NCBI RefSeq assembly: GCF_963678425.1
Contig: NZ_OY782855.1
Location: forward strand, 2,232,001-2,296,000
Direction: 5' to 3'
Origin: an uncultured Bacteroides sp.
GTDB taxonomy: Bacteria > Bacteroidota > Bacteroidia > Bacteroidales > Bacteroidaceae
Length of the DNA stretch: 64,000 nucleotides
Shown: positions 8,372-17,088 of the stretch, one piece after another
Layout: each line of letters starts with the position of its first letter
Numbering within the stretch: position 1 is the first letter of the stretch
The notes under the pieces: model-generated
Told to the model about the DNA's origin: nothing
What the model saw: the letters and a program-made list of their open reading frames with translations, nothing else
Database searches by the model: none
Translations under genes and position numbers: made by a program

Positions 8372-9073
8372 TTATTGAGGCTTCTTTTCACCTGTTCGAT
8401 AATAATAAACTACTCCGTAGTTCTGACATTGATCCATCCGTTCAACACCGGAGAGATTCTCGAAAAATTTCTCTACCTGATTCCAGATATCAAGAATTAT
8501 CTCATCTGCCTTTCCACGTAAAGCAGCAAGCAGTTCCAGACTTCTGGTGGTTTGCCATTGAAAGTGCTTTTGCTGATCGTAACCATCTTTAAAGATTTCA
8601 TAATGCACACATACTTTGGCAATCGTTGGATTATAAATGGGAGCACTTCCGTGTCGGGTTCGCTCTTTCTCTCCTTTAATAATATTATCTCCCCACTTAA
8701 TAATTGAAACTTCATTCGTTAAATCGGGCACAGCATAATCTTCAGGTTCCAGACCATAGAACTTTTTATGTTCCTCCTTAATCTCTGAACGAATTACTGC
8801 AAGATTCAGCACCTGAATAAAATGAGAGACATAGAGTCTTGCCATCTTAACATTCCCCTGATATTTTTGACTGAAAGCTATCTGATTATTGTAACACTGT
8901 TTATAATAATCGTGCGCCTGTTCAAAGCGAAACAGGAAGTTCTGGGCATCATTAAGCGTTTTCATGGAAAAGGGCGATTCGTTATAACCATTGAAAAGCT
9001 CACCCTTTTCTACCGCTTTCAGTAAAGCTCTGATACGTGCCTGATCTGTATTTGGTAATCGTCTGTAAGGCAT
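8372..9073 (-). CDS. conserved Bacteroidales protein of unknown function
   Basis: I do not recognise a named family in this 233-residue protein. It has no signal peptide or membrane segment and is rich in aromatic and charged residues, including a helical-looking stretch RFEQAHDYYKQCYNNQIAF (near 49-67) and a C-terminal block with KADEIILDIWNQVEKFFENL. It is probably cytoplasmic and alpha-helical. The tight spacing to the polyprenyl synthase (24 bp) and to tatD (8 bp) indicates a shared transcript, which says little about function. Confidence 0.75.
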   Translation of the reverse strand: MPYRRLPNTDQARIRALLKAVEKGELFNGYNESPFSMKTLNDAQNFLFRFEQAHDYYKQCYNNQIAFSQKYQGNVKMARLYVSHFIQVLNLAVIRSEIKEEHKKFYGLEPEDYAVPDLTNEVSIIKWGDNIIKGEKERTRHGSAPIYNPTIAKVCVHYEIFKDGYDQQKHFQWQTTRSLELLAALRGKADEIILDIWNQVEKFFENLSGVERMDQCQNYGVVYYYRTGEKKPQ

Positions 9074-9097
9074 AATGTGCAGATAAAAGGTTCTTGT

Positions 9098-10072
9098 TTA
9101 CATTTCCCTATACATTAAATGCTCGGCAACTGCCCGCAATTCTCTTTTTGTCTCTTCAGCTACGCTCACCAGAGAAAGACTCTCCAGCCCTTTAGCATAG
9201 TATTTTCTCATCAGATCCTCGCAGACAAGTTTTACACCAATCTGGTTATAAAGAGCAGTCACTTCTCTAATCTTTTCTTTCGGTTCAAAATTCACCTTAT
9301 CCAACCAGCCTTGCAACGCAGCTGCTTGTTCTTTATCTGCTCTTTCTAAAGCTTTCATAAGCATATATGTTTTTTTGTTGCAAAGTATATCTCCACCAAT
9401 ATTCTTTCCAAAAACTTTTGGATCGCCATATACATCCAGAAGATCGTCCTTCAATTGGAATGCAATACCTATATTTTCACCAAAATCATAAAGATTCCGG
9501 GCATCTTCCACAGAAGCACCGGCAAGCTGAGCACCCATCTTGAGAGCGGCAGCCAGTAAAACAGAAGTCTTCAAACGAATCATTTCCAGATATTCGTCTT
9601 CCTTCACATCGTTCCGATGTTCAAAATCCATATCATACTGCTGTCCATCACAAACTTCAAGTGCAGCCTGTGTAAAAGTATTCAGTACGTCCTTCAAATA
9701 AGAAGATGAGCACTCTGAGACATAGTGATAAGACAATATTAACATGGCATCTCCGGAAAGGATTGCCGTATTATCATCCCATACCTTGTGAACTGTTGGC
9801 TTCTTTCTTCGCATATCTGCCTTGTCCATCAGATCATCGTGCAGTAAAGTAAAGTTATGATAGATTTCCAATCCAGCAGCGGGCGATAATATTTCTGCCA
9901 CATTTTCCTTATACAGATTATAAGCCATCAGCATTAAAACTGGACGAATTCGTTTTCCTCCAAGGGAAAGGACATATTTTACCGGATCATAAAGACTATT
10001 GGGGGCATGTGCGTAAGATAATTCTGAAATATACTCATTTACTATTTTTAGTATCTTAGATTGTGTGTACAT
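9098..10072 (-). CDS. trans-polyprenyl diphosphate synthase
   Basis: This 324-residue all-helical enzyme condenses isopentenyl diphosphate onto an allylic diphosphate to build isoprenoid chains for quinones or lipid carriers. The first aspartate-rich motif is LLHDDLMDKADMRRKKPTVH (D79, D80, D83); the second is LKDDLLDVYGD (D209, D210, D213). The GGKRIRP substrate loop is at residues 38-44. Chain length is set by residues before the first motif (NFTLLH); no bulky aromatic pair sits at the -4/-5 positions, and I cannot tell farnesyl from longer-chain synthase with confidence. ispH, from the same pathway, lies 2.7 kb away on the other strand. Confidence 0.9.
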   Translation of the reverse strand: MYTQSKILKIVNEYISELSYAHAPNSLYDPVKYVLSLGGKRIRPVLMLMAYNLYKENVAEILSPAAGLEIYHNFTLLHDDLMDKADMRRKKPTVHKVWDDNTAILSGDAMLILSYHYVSECSSSYLKDVLNTFTQAALEVCDGQQYDMDFEHRNDVKEDEYLEMIRLKTSVLLAAALKMGAQLAGASVEDARNLYDFGENIGIAFQLKDDLLDVYGDPKVFGKNIGGDILCNKKTYMLMKALERADKEQAAALQGWLDKVNFEPKEKIREVTALYNQIGVKLVCEDLMRKYYAKGLESLSLVSVAEETKRELRAVAEHLMYREM

Positions 10073-10105
10073 TTATGTTTTCTAGTTTAAGGATTTTATT
10101 TCCTA

Positions 10106-10801
10106 TTAATATTTTAGTTTAAAGGAGACAGGCACTGAATAAGTGGCTTTCACTGTTCTTCCACCCTGCATTCCTGGTCGCCATCTTGGCATGGAAGAAA
10201 TTACACGAACTGCTTCTCTGTCTAATGAAGGACATACACTGCGCAACACAACCGGATCAGTAACCGACCCGTCGCGATTCACAACGAACTGAATAATTAC
10301 CCTTCCCTGAATGCCGTTCTCTTGTGCAACCATAGGATATTTCACATTTCTTCTTATAAAGTCGAGTAATGCAGCCTGACCACCAGGAAATTCAGGTTGA
10401 TATTCAGTCATTTGAATTTCATTTTCCTGTTCCACATTTTCCGTTTGCGTGAGTTGAACCGAGTAATGACTGGTAACAACAACCGTTCCCTTATCTTCGG
10501 TATAAGAGGCATAAGAATTATCCATATCTTCAACCTGCTGTGCGTAATTATCAGTAGAGGGCATAGGCAAATCTTCTTTTTCTAACTTAGATTGCAAAGG
10601 CGCATGCCTCTCCTCTTGCACAGTAATAGGAACCATCTCCTCTTGCCCGGCCATATTGGACACTTTGTTATCAATAGTTGTTTTCGGAATCTTCAGCTGG
10701 AAAGCTGCCAAAAGGAGAAAAAGTGCAATAGTAAAGCCTATCAGAAAACCTACAGGCTTCTTCCCTTCTAAATCTAATTTAGGCATCTTCTTAACTTCCA
10801 T
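10106..10801 (-). CDS. TonB-family energy transducer
   Basis: The 231-residue protein has a short cytoplasmic start, a single inner-membrane helix (about residues 18-36, VGFLIGFTIALFLLLAAF), a periplasmic linker rich in Glu, Gln and Pro, and a C-terminal TonB_C domain (about residues 135-231). That domain includes YPMVAQENGIQGRVIIQF and MPRWRPGMQGGRTVKATYSV. TonB proteins pass proton-motive force from ExbBD to outer-membrane receptors. Here it starts a four-gene run and no exbBD is nearby. A possible -7 element (minus-strand TATTTTTG at 10839-10846) lies just upstream. Confidence 0.88.
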   Translation of the reverse strand: MEVKKMPKLDLEGKKPVGFLIGFTIALFLLLAAFQLKIPKTTIDNKVSNMAGQEEMVPITVQEERHAPLQSKLEKEDLPMPSTDNYAQQVEDMDNSYASYTEDKGTVVVTSHYSVQLTQTENVEQENEIQMTEYQPEFPGGQAALLDFIRRNVKYPMVAQENGIQGRVIIQFVVNRDGSVTDPVVLRSVCPSLDREAVRVISSMPRWRPGMQGGRTVKATYSVPVSFKLKY

Positions 10802-11028
10802 ACAAATGTATCCTGCTTTTAAACACTTCTCAGTCTGACAAAAATAGTACTTATTTTTTAAATTCGGTTTTCATCATCAACACTTTTTGCCACAAAAGTA
10901 TTCCTTTTTTATTTAATTTAATCTTCACGCACCCTAAAAAGGTTATTTTCACGTTATTAAGAAAACGAAATAATCTGAATGCCAAAAGATTCATGAGAAG
11001 TTAGCTTCCCGATTTTCAAAAAATGATG

Positions 11029-11036
11029 TATATTTG
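11029..11036 (+). promoter_or_regulatory. -7 promoter element of porQ
   Basis: TATATTTG matches TAnnTTTG and lies 19 bp before the porQ start codon. This predicts a very short leader. No clear -33 motif was seen. Confidence 0.5.
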
Positions 11037-11055
11037 GCAGAAATTTGAATAGTCA

Positions 11056-12030
11056 ATGAAAAAACAACTTCTAATTTTGCTACTATTTTGCCTGTCTTTA
11101 GCAACGCAAGCTCAAAATGGAACAAGTGTTTTTAAATTCCTTGAGTTGCCATTTTCATCCCATGCCTCAGCACTGGGAGGTGACAATATTTCTATAAATG
11201 ACAATGATATTACAATGGCCATTCATAATCCGGCTCTGCTTTCTTTTGTTTCAGACAAGACTCTGAACATGAACTATATGAGCTATATAGACGGGGTTGG
11301 CGTAGGTAGTGCTGCTTTTTCAAACACATTGGGTGAACGATCTGTATGGGCTGTTGCAGCACAATACGTGAATTACGGAAACTTTAAAGAAACCAGTGCC
11401 GAAGATATTGAACTGGGAACTTTCTCAGCAAAGGACATGGCTTTCTCCGGAATATATTCCTATGACTTATCTGACTCCTGGAGCGGAGGTGTGACAACAA
11501 AAATGATTTATTCCACTTATGAGAAATACTCATCTTTTGCCATTGGAGTAGATTTAGGACTAAATTACTATAACGAGAACTCTTTATTCTCCGCTTCAAT
11601 TGTGGCCAGAAACCTGGGTGGACAAATAAAAGCATTTGATGAATCACGTGAGAGCTTACCTGTTGATTTATTGGTGGGAATAACCAAGCGGCTTTCTCAT
11701 GCCCCATTCCGAATGTCTGTTACAATGCATAATCTGACAAACTGGAATTCTTCGGCAAGCACTTCTACAGAGGAAAAAGAAAAGTTTAGTAAAAAATTGA
11801 TGAATCATTTTATCTTCGGGGTGGACTTTCTTCCAACCGAAACAACTTATGTATCTTTGGGATACAATTGCAAACGAAAAAGTGAAATGCAGGTAAACGG
11901 AATTAGCGGATGGTCGGGCATGGCATTAGGCGCAGGCATTCAGATCAAGCGTTTGAAGATTGGCACCTCATATGCCAAATTCCATCCTTCCAGTTCTTCT
12001 CTTCTCTTTAATTTTGCAATGACATTATAG
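11056..12030 (+). CDS. porQ: type IX secretion system protein PorQ
   Basis: The 324-residue product has a signal peptide (residues 1-19, ending LATQA) and a predicted outer-membrane barrel. The N-terminus [19 protein letters not shown], followed by [13 protein letters not shown], is characteristic of PorQ, a FadL-like barrel. In the type IX secretion system PorQ works with PorU, PorV and PorZ in the attachment complex that cleaves cargo and anchors it. The final residues (LLFNFAMTL) look like a barrel C-terminal strand. It leads a run with cmk and ispH. A T9SS sorting domain is found on the protein at 62767-63996. Confidence 0.88.
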   Translation: MKKQLLILLLFCLSLATQAQNGTSVFKFLELPFSSHASALGGDNISINDNDITMAIHNPALLSFVSDKTLNMNYMSYIDGVGVGSAAFSNTLGERSVWAVAAQYVNYGNFKETSAEDIELGTFSAKDMAFSGIYSYDLSDSWSGGVTTKMIYSTYEKYSSFAIGVDLGLNYYNENSLFSASIVARNLGGQIKAFDESRESLPVDLLVGITKRLSHAPFRMSVTMHNLTNWNSSASTSTEEKEKFSKKLMNHFIFGVDFLPTETTYVSLGYNCKRKSEMQVNGISGWSGMALGAGIQIKRLKIGTSYAKFHPSSSSLLFNFAMTL

Positions 12031-12053
12031 ATTATAATTACATAATAAACGAC

Positions 12054-12755
12054 ATGAATAACTCAAAAAAAATTATCATAGCAATTGATGGCTTTTCTTC
12101 TTGTGGAAAAAGTACAATGGCAAAAGATCTGGCGAAAGAAATCGGTTATATTTATATAGACAGTGGTGCGATGTATCGCGCTGTAACTCTTTTCTGTATT
12201 AAGAATGAACTCTTCTCGGATGGTGAAGTAAATTCGGCCGAGCTGAAATGCCGCATCAAGGATATTCACATTACTTTTAAGCTGGATGAAAAAACACATT
12301 TGCCTAAAACTTATCTGAACGGCGAGAATGTAGAAGAAGAGATCAGGACAATGGAGGTTTCGTCAAAAGTAAGTCCGGTGAGTGCAATTGATTTTGTACG
12401 TTCGGCAATGGTTGCACAACAACAGGACATGGGAAAGGAAAAAGGAATTGTAATGGACGGACGCGACATTGGAACAACAGTTTTCCCTGAAGCTGAGTTA
12501 AAAATTTATGTAACAGCTTCGGCAGATATTCGTGCACTTCGCCGTTATGACGAATTAACGGCTAAAGGACAAAAAGTGGATTTCCAGGAAATTCTGAATA
12601 ATGTAAAGGAGCGCGATTATATAGATCAGCATAGAGAAATCAGTCCTTTGAAAAGAGCTGCAGATGCTATTTTACTAGATAATAGCTTACTGACCATAGA
12701 TGAACAAAAAGAATGGTTATTAAAGCAATTCGAGAAAGCTACTCAGAAATCCTAA
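12054..12755 (+). CDS. cmk: cytidylate kinase
   Basis: The 233-residue enzyme phosphorylates CMP and dCMP with ATP. The P-loop is [10 protein letters not shown] (residues 12-21), followed by [11 protein letters not shown], the CMP-binding motif of the family. [13 protein letters not shown] and the lid region [11 protein letters not shown], then [14 protein letters not shown], complete the family signature. The length is normal. It follows porQ by 23 bp and precedes ispH by 3 bp, so the three are probably cotranscribed. Confidence 0.95.
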   Translation: MNNSKKIIIAIDGFSSCGKSTMAKDLAKEIGYIYIDSGAMYRAVTLFCIKNELFSDGEVNSAELKCRIKDIHITFKLDEKTHLPKTYLNGENVEEEIRTMEVSSKVSPVSAIDFVRSAMVAQQQDMGKEKGIVMDGRDIGTTVFPEAELKIYVTASADIRALRRYDELTAKGQKVDFQEILNNVKERDYIDQHREISPLKRAADAILLDNSLLTIDEQKEWLLKQFEKATQKS

Positions 12756-12758
12756 GAT

Positions 12759-13631
12759 ATGATCAAGGTAGAAATTGATAAAGGTTCCGGCTTCTGCTTT
12801 GGGGTTGTTACAGCTATAAAAAAGGCAGAAGAAGAGCTTGCAAAAGGAGAAACTCTTTATTGCCTGGGAGACATTGTGCATAACAGCAAGGAAGTGGAAC
12901 GCCTGAAGGATATGGGATTAATTACCATCAACCACGATGAATTTAAAGAGCTCCATAATGCAAAAGTACTTTTAAGAGCTCACGGGGAACCTCCTGAAAC
13001 TTATGACATTGCCAAAGATAATAATATTGAGATTATTGACGCTACTTGCCCTGTAGTGCTAAAGCTACAGCAAAGAATCAAGCAGCAATATGGAATTCAT
13101 GAAAACACAGACAAACAAATTGTGATCTATGGTAAAAATGGACATGCCGAAGTGTTAGGGCTTGTGGGACAAACTTCTGGAGAAGCAATAGTTATAGAAA
13201 ATCTGGAAGAGGTCAAGAAACTGGATTTCAGCAAGAATATCCGCCTTTATTCACAAACAACTAAATCACTTGATGGATTTAAGGAGATTGTGGAATATAT
13301 AAAAGAGCACATTTCGCATGAGGCCTCCTTTGAATTCTATGATTCTATTTGCAGGCAAGTAGCAAACCGGATGCCACACATCCGGACTTTTGCAGCTTCG
13401 CATGATCTCATATTTTTTGTTAGTGGAAAGAAAAGCTCTAACGGGAAAGTATTGTTCAACGAATGTTGTAAAGTAAACCCAAATTCTTTTCTTATTGATA
13501 GCCCCGATGAAATTAATCCCCGGCTATTGCAAGGAGTAAGTACTATTGGTATTTGCGGGGCAACATCCACGCCAAAATGGTTAATGGAAGAGATTCAAAA
13601 ATACATTGAAAATATTATATATAATTCATGA
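12759..13631 (+). CDS. ispH: 4-hydroxy-3-methylbut-2-enyl diphosphate reductase
   Basis: IspH (LytB) is the last enzyme of the non-mevalonate isoprenoid pathway and reduces HMBPP to IPP and DMAPP. The three cysteines that hold the [4Fe-4S] cluster are C13 (GSGFCFGV), C97 (DATCPVV) and C198 (DSICRQVANR). The substrate-binding histidines are in DIVHN, RAHGEP and NGHAEV. The length of 290 residues is normal. It is tightly coupled to cmk. Its product feeds the polyprenyl synthase on the opposite strand. Confidence 0.95.
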   Translation: MIKVEIDKGSGFCFGVVTAIKKAEEELAKGETLYCLGDIVHNSKEVERLKDMGLITINHDEFKELHNAKVLLRAHGEPPETYDIAKDNNIEIIDATCPVVLKLQQRIKQQYGIHENTDKQIVIYGKNGHAEVLGLVGQTSGEAIVIENLEEVKKLDFSKNIRLYSQTTKSLDGFKEIVEYIKEHISHEASFEFYDSICRQVANRMPHIRTFAASHDLIFFVSGKKSSNGKVLFNECCKVNPNSFLIDSPDEINPRLLQGVSTIGICGATSTPKWLMEEIQKYIENIIYNS

Positions 13632-13714
13632 AAAGGGATTATTTTATTAACTTTATTTATATGAATCGATATTTAGATTAAAGACTAACAGAACTAATTA
13701 CTCCTAGTTTTTCT

Positions 13715-13722
13715 TAACTTTG
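13715..13722 (+). promoter_or_regulatory. -7 promoter element of pfkA
   Basis: TAACTTTG followed by CATC fits the Bacteroidetes -7 consensus. It sits 25 bp before the pfkA start, in a 116-bp gap after ispH. Confidence 0.6.
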
Positions 13723-13747
13723 CATCGACAATTAAAACTAAAAAGGT

Positions 13748-14728
13748 ATGAGTACGGTAAAATGTATTGGGATTCTAACTTCCGGAGGAGATGCTCCAGG
13801 TATGAATGCGGCAATCCGCGCAGTAACTCGCGCTGCTATATACAACGGACTGCAGGTTAAAGGAATCTACCGCGGCTATAAAGGTTTAATAACAGGTGAA
13901 ATTCAGGAGTTCAAGAGCCAGAACGTCAGCAATATCATTCAATTAGGAGGAACAATCCTTAAGACTGCCCGTTGCAAGGAGTTTATGACACCGGAAGGAA
14001 GAAAGGTTGCTCATGATACAATGGTTAAAGAAGGCATTGATGCCTTGGTAGTAATCGGAGGAGACGGTTCATTGACCGGAGCACGTATCTTTGCTCAGGA
14101 ATTTGACGTTCCATGTATCGGACTTCCCGGAACAATTGACAATGACTTATTTGGAACAGACACTACAATTGGTTATGATACTGCTTTAAATACAATCCTT
14201 GACGCTGTTGATAAAATCAGGGATACGGCAACTTCTCATGAAAGACTATTCTTCGTTGAGGTTATGGGACGTGATGCAGGATTTCTTGCATTGAACGGTG
14301 CCATCGCATCTGGAGCTGAAGCAGCAATTATCCCGGAATTCAGCACTGAAGTTGACCAATTGGAAGAATTCATCAAAAGTGGTTATCGCAAATCTAAGAA
14401 CAGTAGTATTGTTATTGTTGCAGAGAGTGAAATCACCGGAGGAGCAATGCATTATGCAGAACGTGTAAAGAATGAATATCCTCAGTACGATGTTCGTGTA
14501 ACTATCTTAGGACACTTACAACGTGGTGGAAGTCCAACAGCACACGACCGTATTCTGGCAAGCCGTTTGGGTGCAGCCAGTATAGATGCTATTCTGGAAG
14601 GACAACGGAATGTGATGATTGGTATCGAAAACGACGAGGTTGTTTACGTACCTTTCACTAAAGCAATCAAAAATGAAAAGCCTATTAATAAGGAACTAGT
14701 GAACGTGCTTCGTACACTTTCCATATAA
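13748..14728 (+). CDS. pfkA: ATP-dependent 6-phosphofructokinase
   Basis: The 326-residue glycolytic enzyme converts fructose-6-phosphate to fructose-1,6-bisphosphate. It shows the ATP-binding loop [15 protein letters not shown] (from residue 11), the GGDGS motif (GGDGSLTGA), the catalytic PGTIDND loop, and the effector/substrate motifs VEVMGRDAG and [14 protein letters not shown]. The glycine in GGDGS is that of ATP-dependent enzymes; diphosphate-dependent forms have GGDDS. The size matches bacterial PfkA. It has its own promoter and terminator. Confidence 0.95.
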   Translation: MSTVKCIGILTSGGDAPGMNAAIRAVTRAAIYNGLQVKGIYRGYKGLITGEIQEFKSQNVSNIIQLGGTILKTARCKEFMTPEGRKVAHDTMVKEGIDALVVIGGDGSLTGARIFAQEFDVPCIGLPGTIDNDLFGTDTTIGYDTALNTILDAVDKIRDTATSHERLFFVEVMGRDAGFLALNGAIASGAEAAIIPEFSTEVDQLEEFIKSGYRKSKNSSIVIVAESEITGGAMHYAERVKNEYPQYDVRVTILGHLQRGGSPTAHDRILASRLGAASIDAILEGQRNVMIGIENDEVVYVPFTKAIKNEKPINKELVNVLRTLSI

Positions 14729-14767
14729 TCTGGATTAAAAAGAGAATTTACATTTTCTTTATCATAC

Positions 14768-14805
14768 AAAAGAGGTCATTTTCCATTGTGAAAAATGACC
14801 TCTTT
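14768..14805. terminator. bidirectional terminator between pfkA and meaB
   Basis: AAAGAGGTCATTTT pairs with AAAATGACCTCTTT across a short loop, with T-rich sequence on the plus side. It lies between the two convergent genes. Confidence 0.8.
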
Positions 14806-14812
14806 CTATTTG

Positions 14813-15913
14813 TTATTTCTTTAGTTCCATAAAATAAGCATCAAGAAGTTTTTTTGCTGCAACAAATGAGGTTAAATCTGCATTCAGAACCTGATGTTCC
14901 TTTTCCCCAAGCATCTCCTTAATGACAGGATGATGATAAAAGCTATCGCGTAAATGTTCATTGATCGCCTCGTACATCCAATACTTAGATTGTTCGTTAC
15001 GGCGATAATTAAAATATCCGTTACCTTTCACAAAATCAATATATTCATAAATCATATCCCAGATCTCTTTTACACCGATATTATAAAATCCCGAATAGGT
15101 AAGCACCTGAGGAGTCCAGCCAGAATCAGCTGCCGGAAAAAGATGAAGTGCATTACTGAACTGTGCCTGAGCAAGTTTTGCCTTTTCAATGTTATTCCCG
15201 TCAGCCTTATTAATTACAATCCCGTCGGCCATCTCCATAATTCCTCTTTTGATACCCTGAAGTTCATCTCCGGTACCGGCCAGCTGAATGAGCAAAAAGA
15301 AATCAACCATTGAATGAACAGCCGTTTCGCTCTGCCCCACTCCAACAGTTTCAACAAATATCTTATCAAATCCCGCCGCTTCACAGAGAATAATTGTTTC
15401 TCTGGTTTTCCTTGCCACTCCACCAAGCGAACCGGCCGCAGGGCTAGGACGTATAAATGAATTCGGATGAACAGATAACTGTTCCATACGGGTCTTATCG
15501 CCTAATATACTTCCTTTAGAGCGTTCACTACTAGGATCAATAGCAAGAACTGCAAGCTTTCCACCTTCCTGAAGCACATGAAGACCAAACACATCAATTG
15601 AGGTACTTTTGCCTGCACCTGGAACACCGCTGATTCCAACACGAATAGATTTTCCGGAATAAGGCAAGCACTTTTCAATAACTTCCTGCGCTATAGCCTG
15701 ATGTTCATGGCGGACACTCTCCACCAAGGTTACAGCCTGACTTAGAATAGTCACATCGCCTTTTAGAATACCTTCCACACATTCACTGACTGATAATCTG
15801 CGTTTTCTAGGGATATGACGCAACTTCAGGTAAGGATTAACAGAAGAGGGTTGTTCTATTCCTTTATTAACTGTCAATCCTTTGTATTCCTCGCAATTCT
15901 CCGGATGTTTCAT
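14813..15913 (-). CDS. meaB: methylmalonyl-CoA mutase-associated GTPase MeaB
   Basis: MeaB is a P-loop G3E GTPase that protects and reloads the B12-dependent methylmalonyl-CoA mutase. The P-loop is GISGVPGAGKST (residues 93-104), followed by LAIDPSSERSKGSILGDKTRM and FVETVGVGQSE, the MeaB switch motifs, and NKADG for guanine recognition. The length of 366 residues is normal with a short N-terminal extension. It starts inside the stop codon of the upstream gene (ATGA overlap), so translation is probably coupled. The mutase genes are not in this window. Confidence 0.93.
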   Translation of the reverse strand: MKHPENCEEYKGLTVNKGIEQPSSVNPYLKLRHIPRKRRLSVSECVEGILKGDVTILSQAVTLVESVRHEHQAIAQEVIEKCLPYSGKSIRVGISGVPGAGKSTSIDVFGLHVLQEGGKLAVLAIDPSSERSKGSILGDKTRMEQLSVHPNSFIRPSPAAGSLGGVARKTRETIILCEAAGFDKIFVETVGVGQSETAVHSMVDFFLLIQLAGTGDELQGIKRGIMEMADGIVINKADGNNIEKAKLAQAQFSNALHLFPAADSGWTPQVLTYSGFYNIGVKEIWDMIYEYIDFVKGNGYFNYRRNEQSKYWMYEAINEHLRDSFYHHPVIKEMLGEKEHQVLNADLTSFVAAKKLLDAYFMELKK

Positions 15914-16998
15914 TTTTTAGTCTCCTCTTTTATTTTAACCTTCAGATTAATCATCATTAAAGGATTAACCGGATCGTTGGTTATCATCATGACTTTTGTC
16001 TCTCCCTTAGTTTTCTTTAACCATTTCCCGCTGATCTCCACTTTCAGTTTGGTGGTTTGCCCAGGTTGAATAAGCTTCTTGCCCAAGCTAACTCCTACTG
16101 CAGAGTTAAAGACCTGAAGCTTCTTTATTTCAAGTCGGGTTATTCCCGTATTCGTTATAAAGATTGTTTGTGACACTTCCCCCTTCGATGAAACTTCTCC
16201 CATCTCCAGATTGGTAGAAGATATTTTGATCTTTGGAGCATGATCTTTTTGAAGAGCAGTCATTCCCGAGAATCCTGGAAGTAAGATGGCAGAAACATCA
16301 ATTTCATTATCCACACTAACCTTATCTCCGGAATAGCGTGCCAGATAAATGGGCACCTGTGTCAATCCAAGCTCCTTCAGTTGTTTAGTATCCAGTGTCA
16401 GGGTAATTTTACCTTTCCGGCCACGATACAAGATTTCCGGTTTAGCCTCAGCTTTTATGTAAGGAGGCAAATGCATCAAAGTTATATCTATCGATTTATC
16501 CGAAGTGTTTGCCACCTGAATTTCGGCTGTAGGCTTATCTCCACTATTTGCAGGAGGGAACTCAATATAACGCTTATCCAAACGCATAGGCCCTATTTCG
16601 TAAAGCAATTCTTTTTTATAGTTTGAAGCGCCAACGGCAACTTCACCTTTTATGGCGATATATTTTACACTATTAGCTGCATTGCTATGTATATTAATCG
16701 TTTTATAAAAGCGTCCCATTGCCTTGGCATCAAAAGTAGAACGAACAAAACCTGTATCGCCTGGAGCTATCGGCTTGTTTGTCCAATCAGTTGCGGTACA
16801 TGCGCAAGAAGCAGTAACTTCGTATATAACTAATGGCTTGTTTCCCGTATTGATTATTGTAAAATCTTTTGTTACCGGTTTATTCCTAGGTATAATTCCA
16901 AAGTCGTAGACATCTCCATTAGTTGAAATTCGTGCCTGAGACCAGGCAGCAAGCGAAAGAAAAAACAGAGAACAAGTGAGCAAAAGGAAACGTTTCAT
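15910..16998 (-). CDS. DUF1573 (Ig-like fold) secreted protein
   Basis: The 362-residue protein has a signal peptide (MKRFLLLTCSLFFLSLAAWS) followed by at least two DUF1573 Ig-like units: DFGIIPRNKPVTKDFTIINT with a CACTATDW block near residue 65, and a related unit around NLEMGEVSSKGEVSQTIFIT. The 'fall-off of tension' motif (FGxxxxGxxxxxxFxxxNxG) is typical of Bacteroidetes DUF1573 proteins. The role is unknown; it is probably periplasmic or surface-associated. It overlaps meaB by 4 bp. Confidence 0.85.
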   Translation of the reverse strand: MKRFLLLTCSLFFLSLAAWSQARISTNGDVYDFGIIPRNKPVTKDFTIINTGNKPLVIYEVTASCACTATDWTNKPIAPGDTGFVRSTFDAKAMGRFYKTINIHSNAANSVKYIAIKGEVAVGASNYKKELLYEIGPMRLDKRYIEFPPANSGDKPTAEIQVANTSDKSIDITLMHLPPYIKAEAKPEILYRGRKGKITLTLDTKQLKELGLTQVPIYLARYSGDKVSVDNEIDVSAILLPGFSGMTALQKDHAPKIKISSTNLEMGEVSSKGEVSQTIFITNTGITRLEIKKLQVFNSAVGVSLGKKLIQPGQTTKLKVEISGKWLKKTKGETKVMMITNDPVNPLMMINLKVKIKEETKK

Positions 16999-17088
16999 AT
17001 ATAGTTTTATTTATATTCATACTTTTGCTGACAAATTTAAGTTATTTCTTTCACTTACAAGAATTCAATTTGCTAAAAAACATTTCAA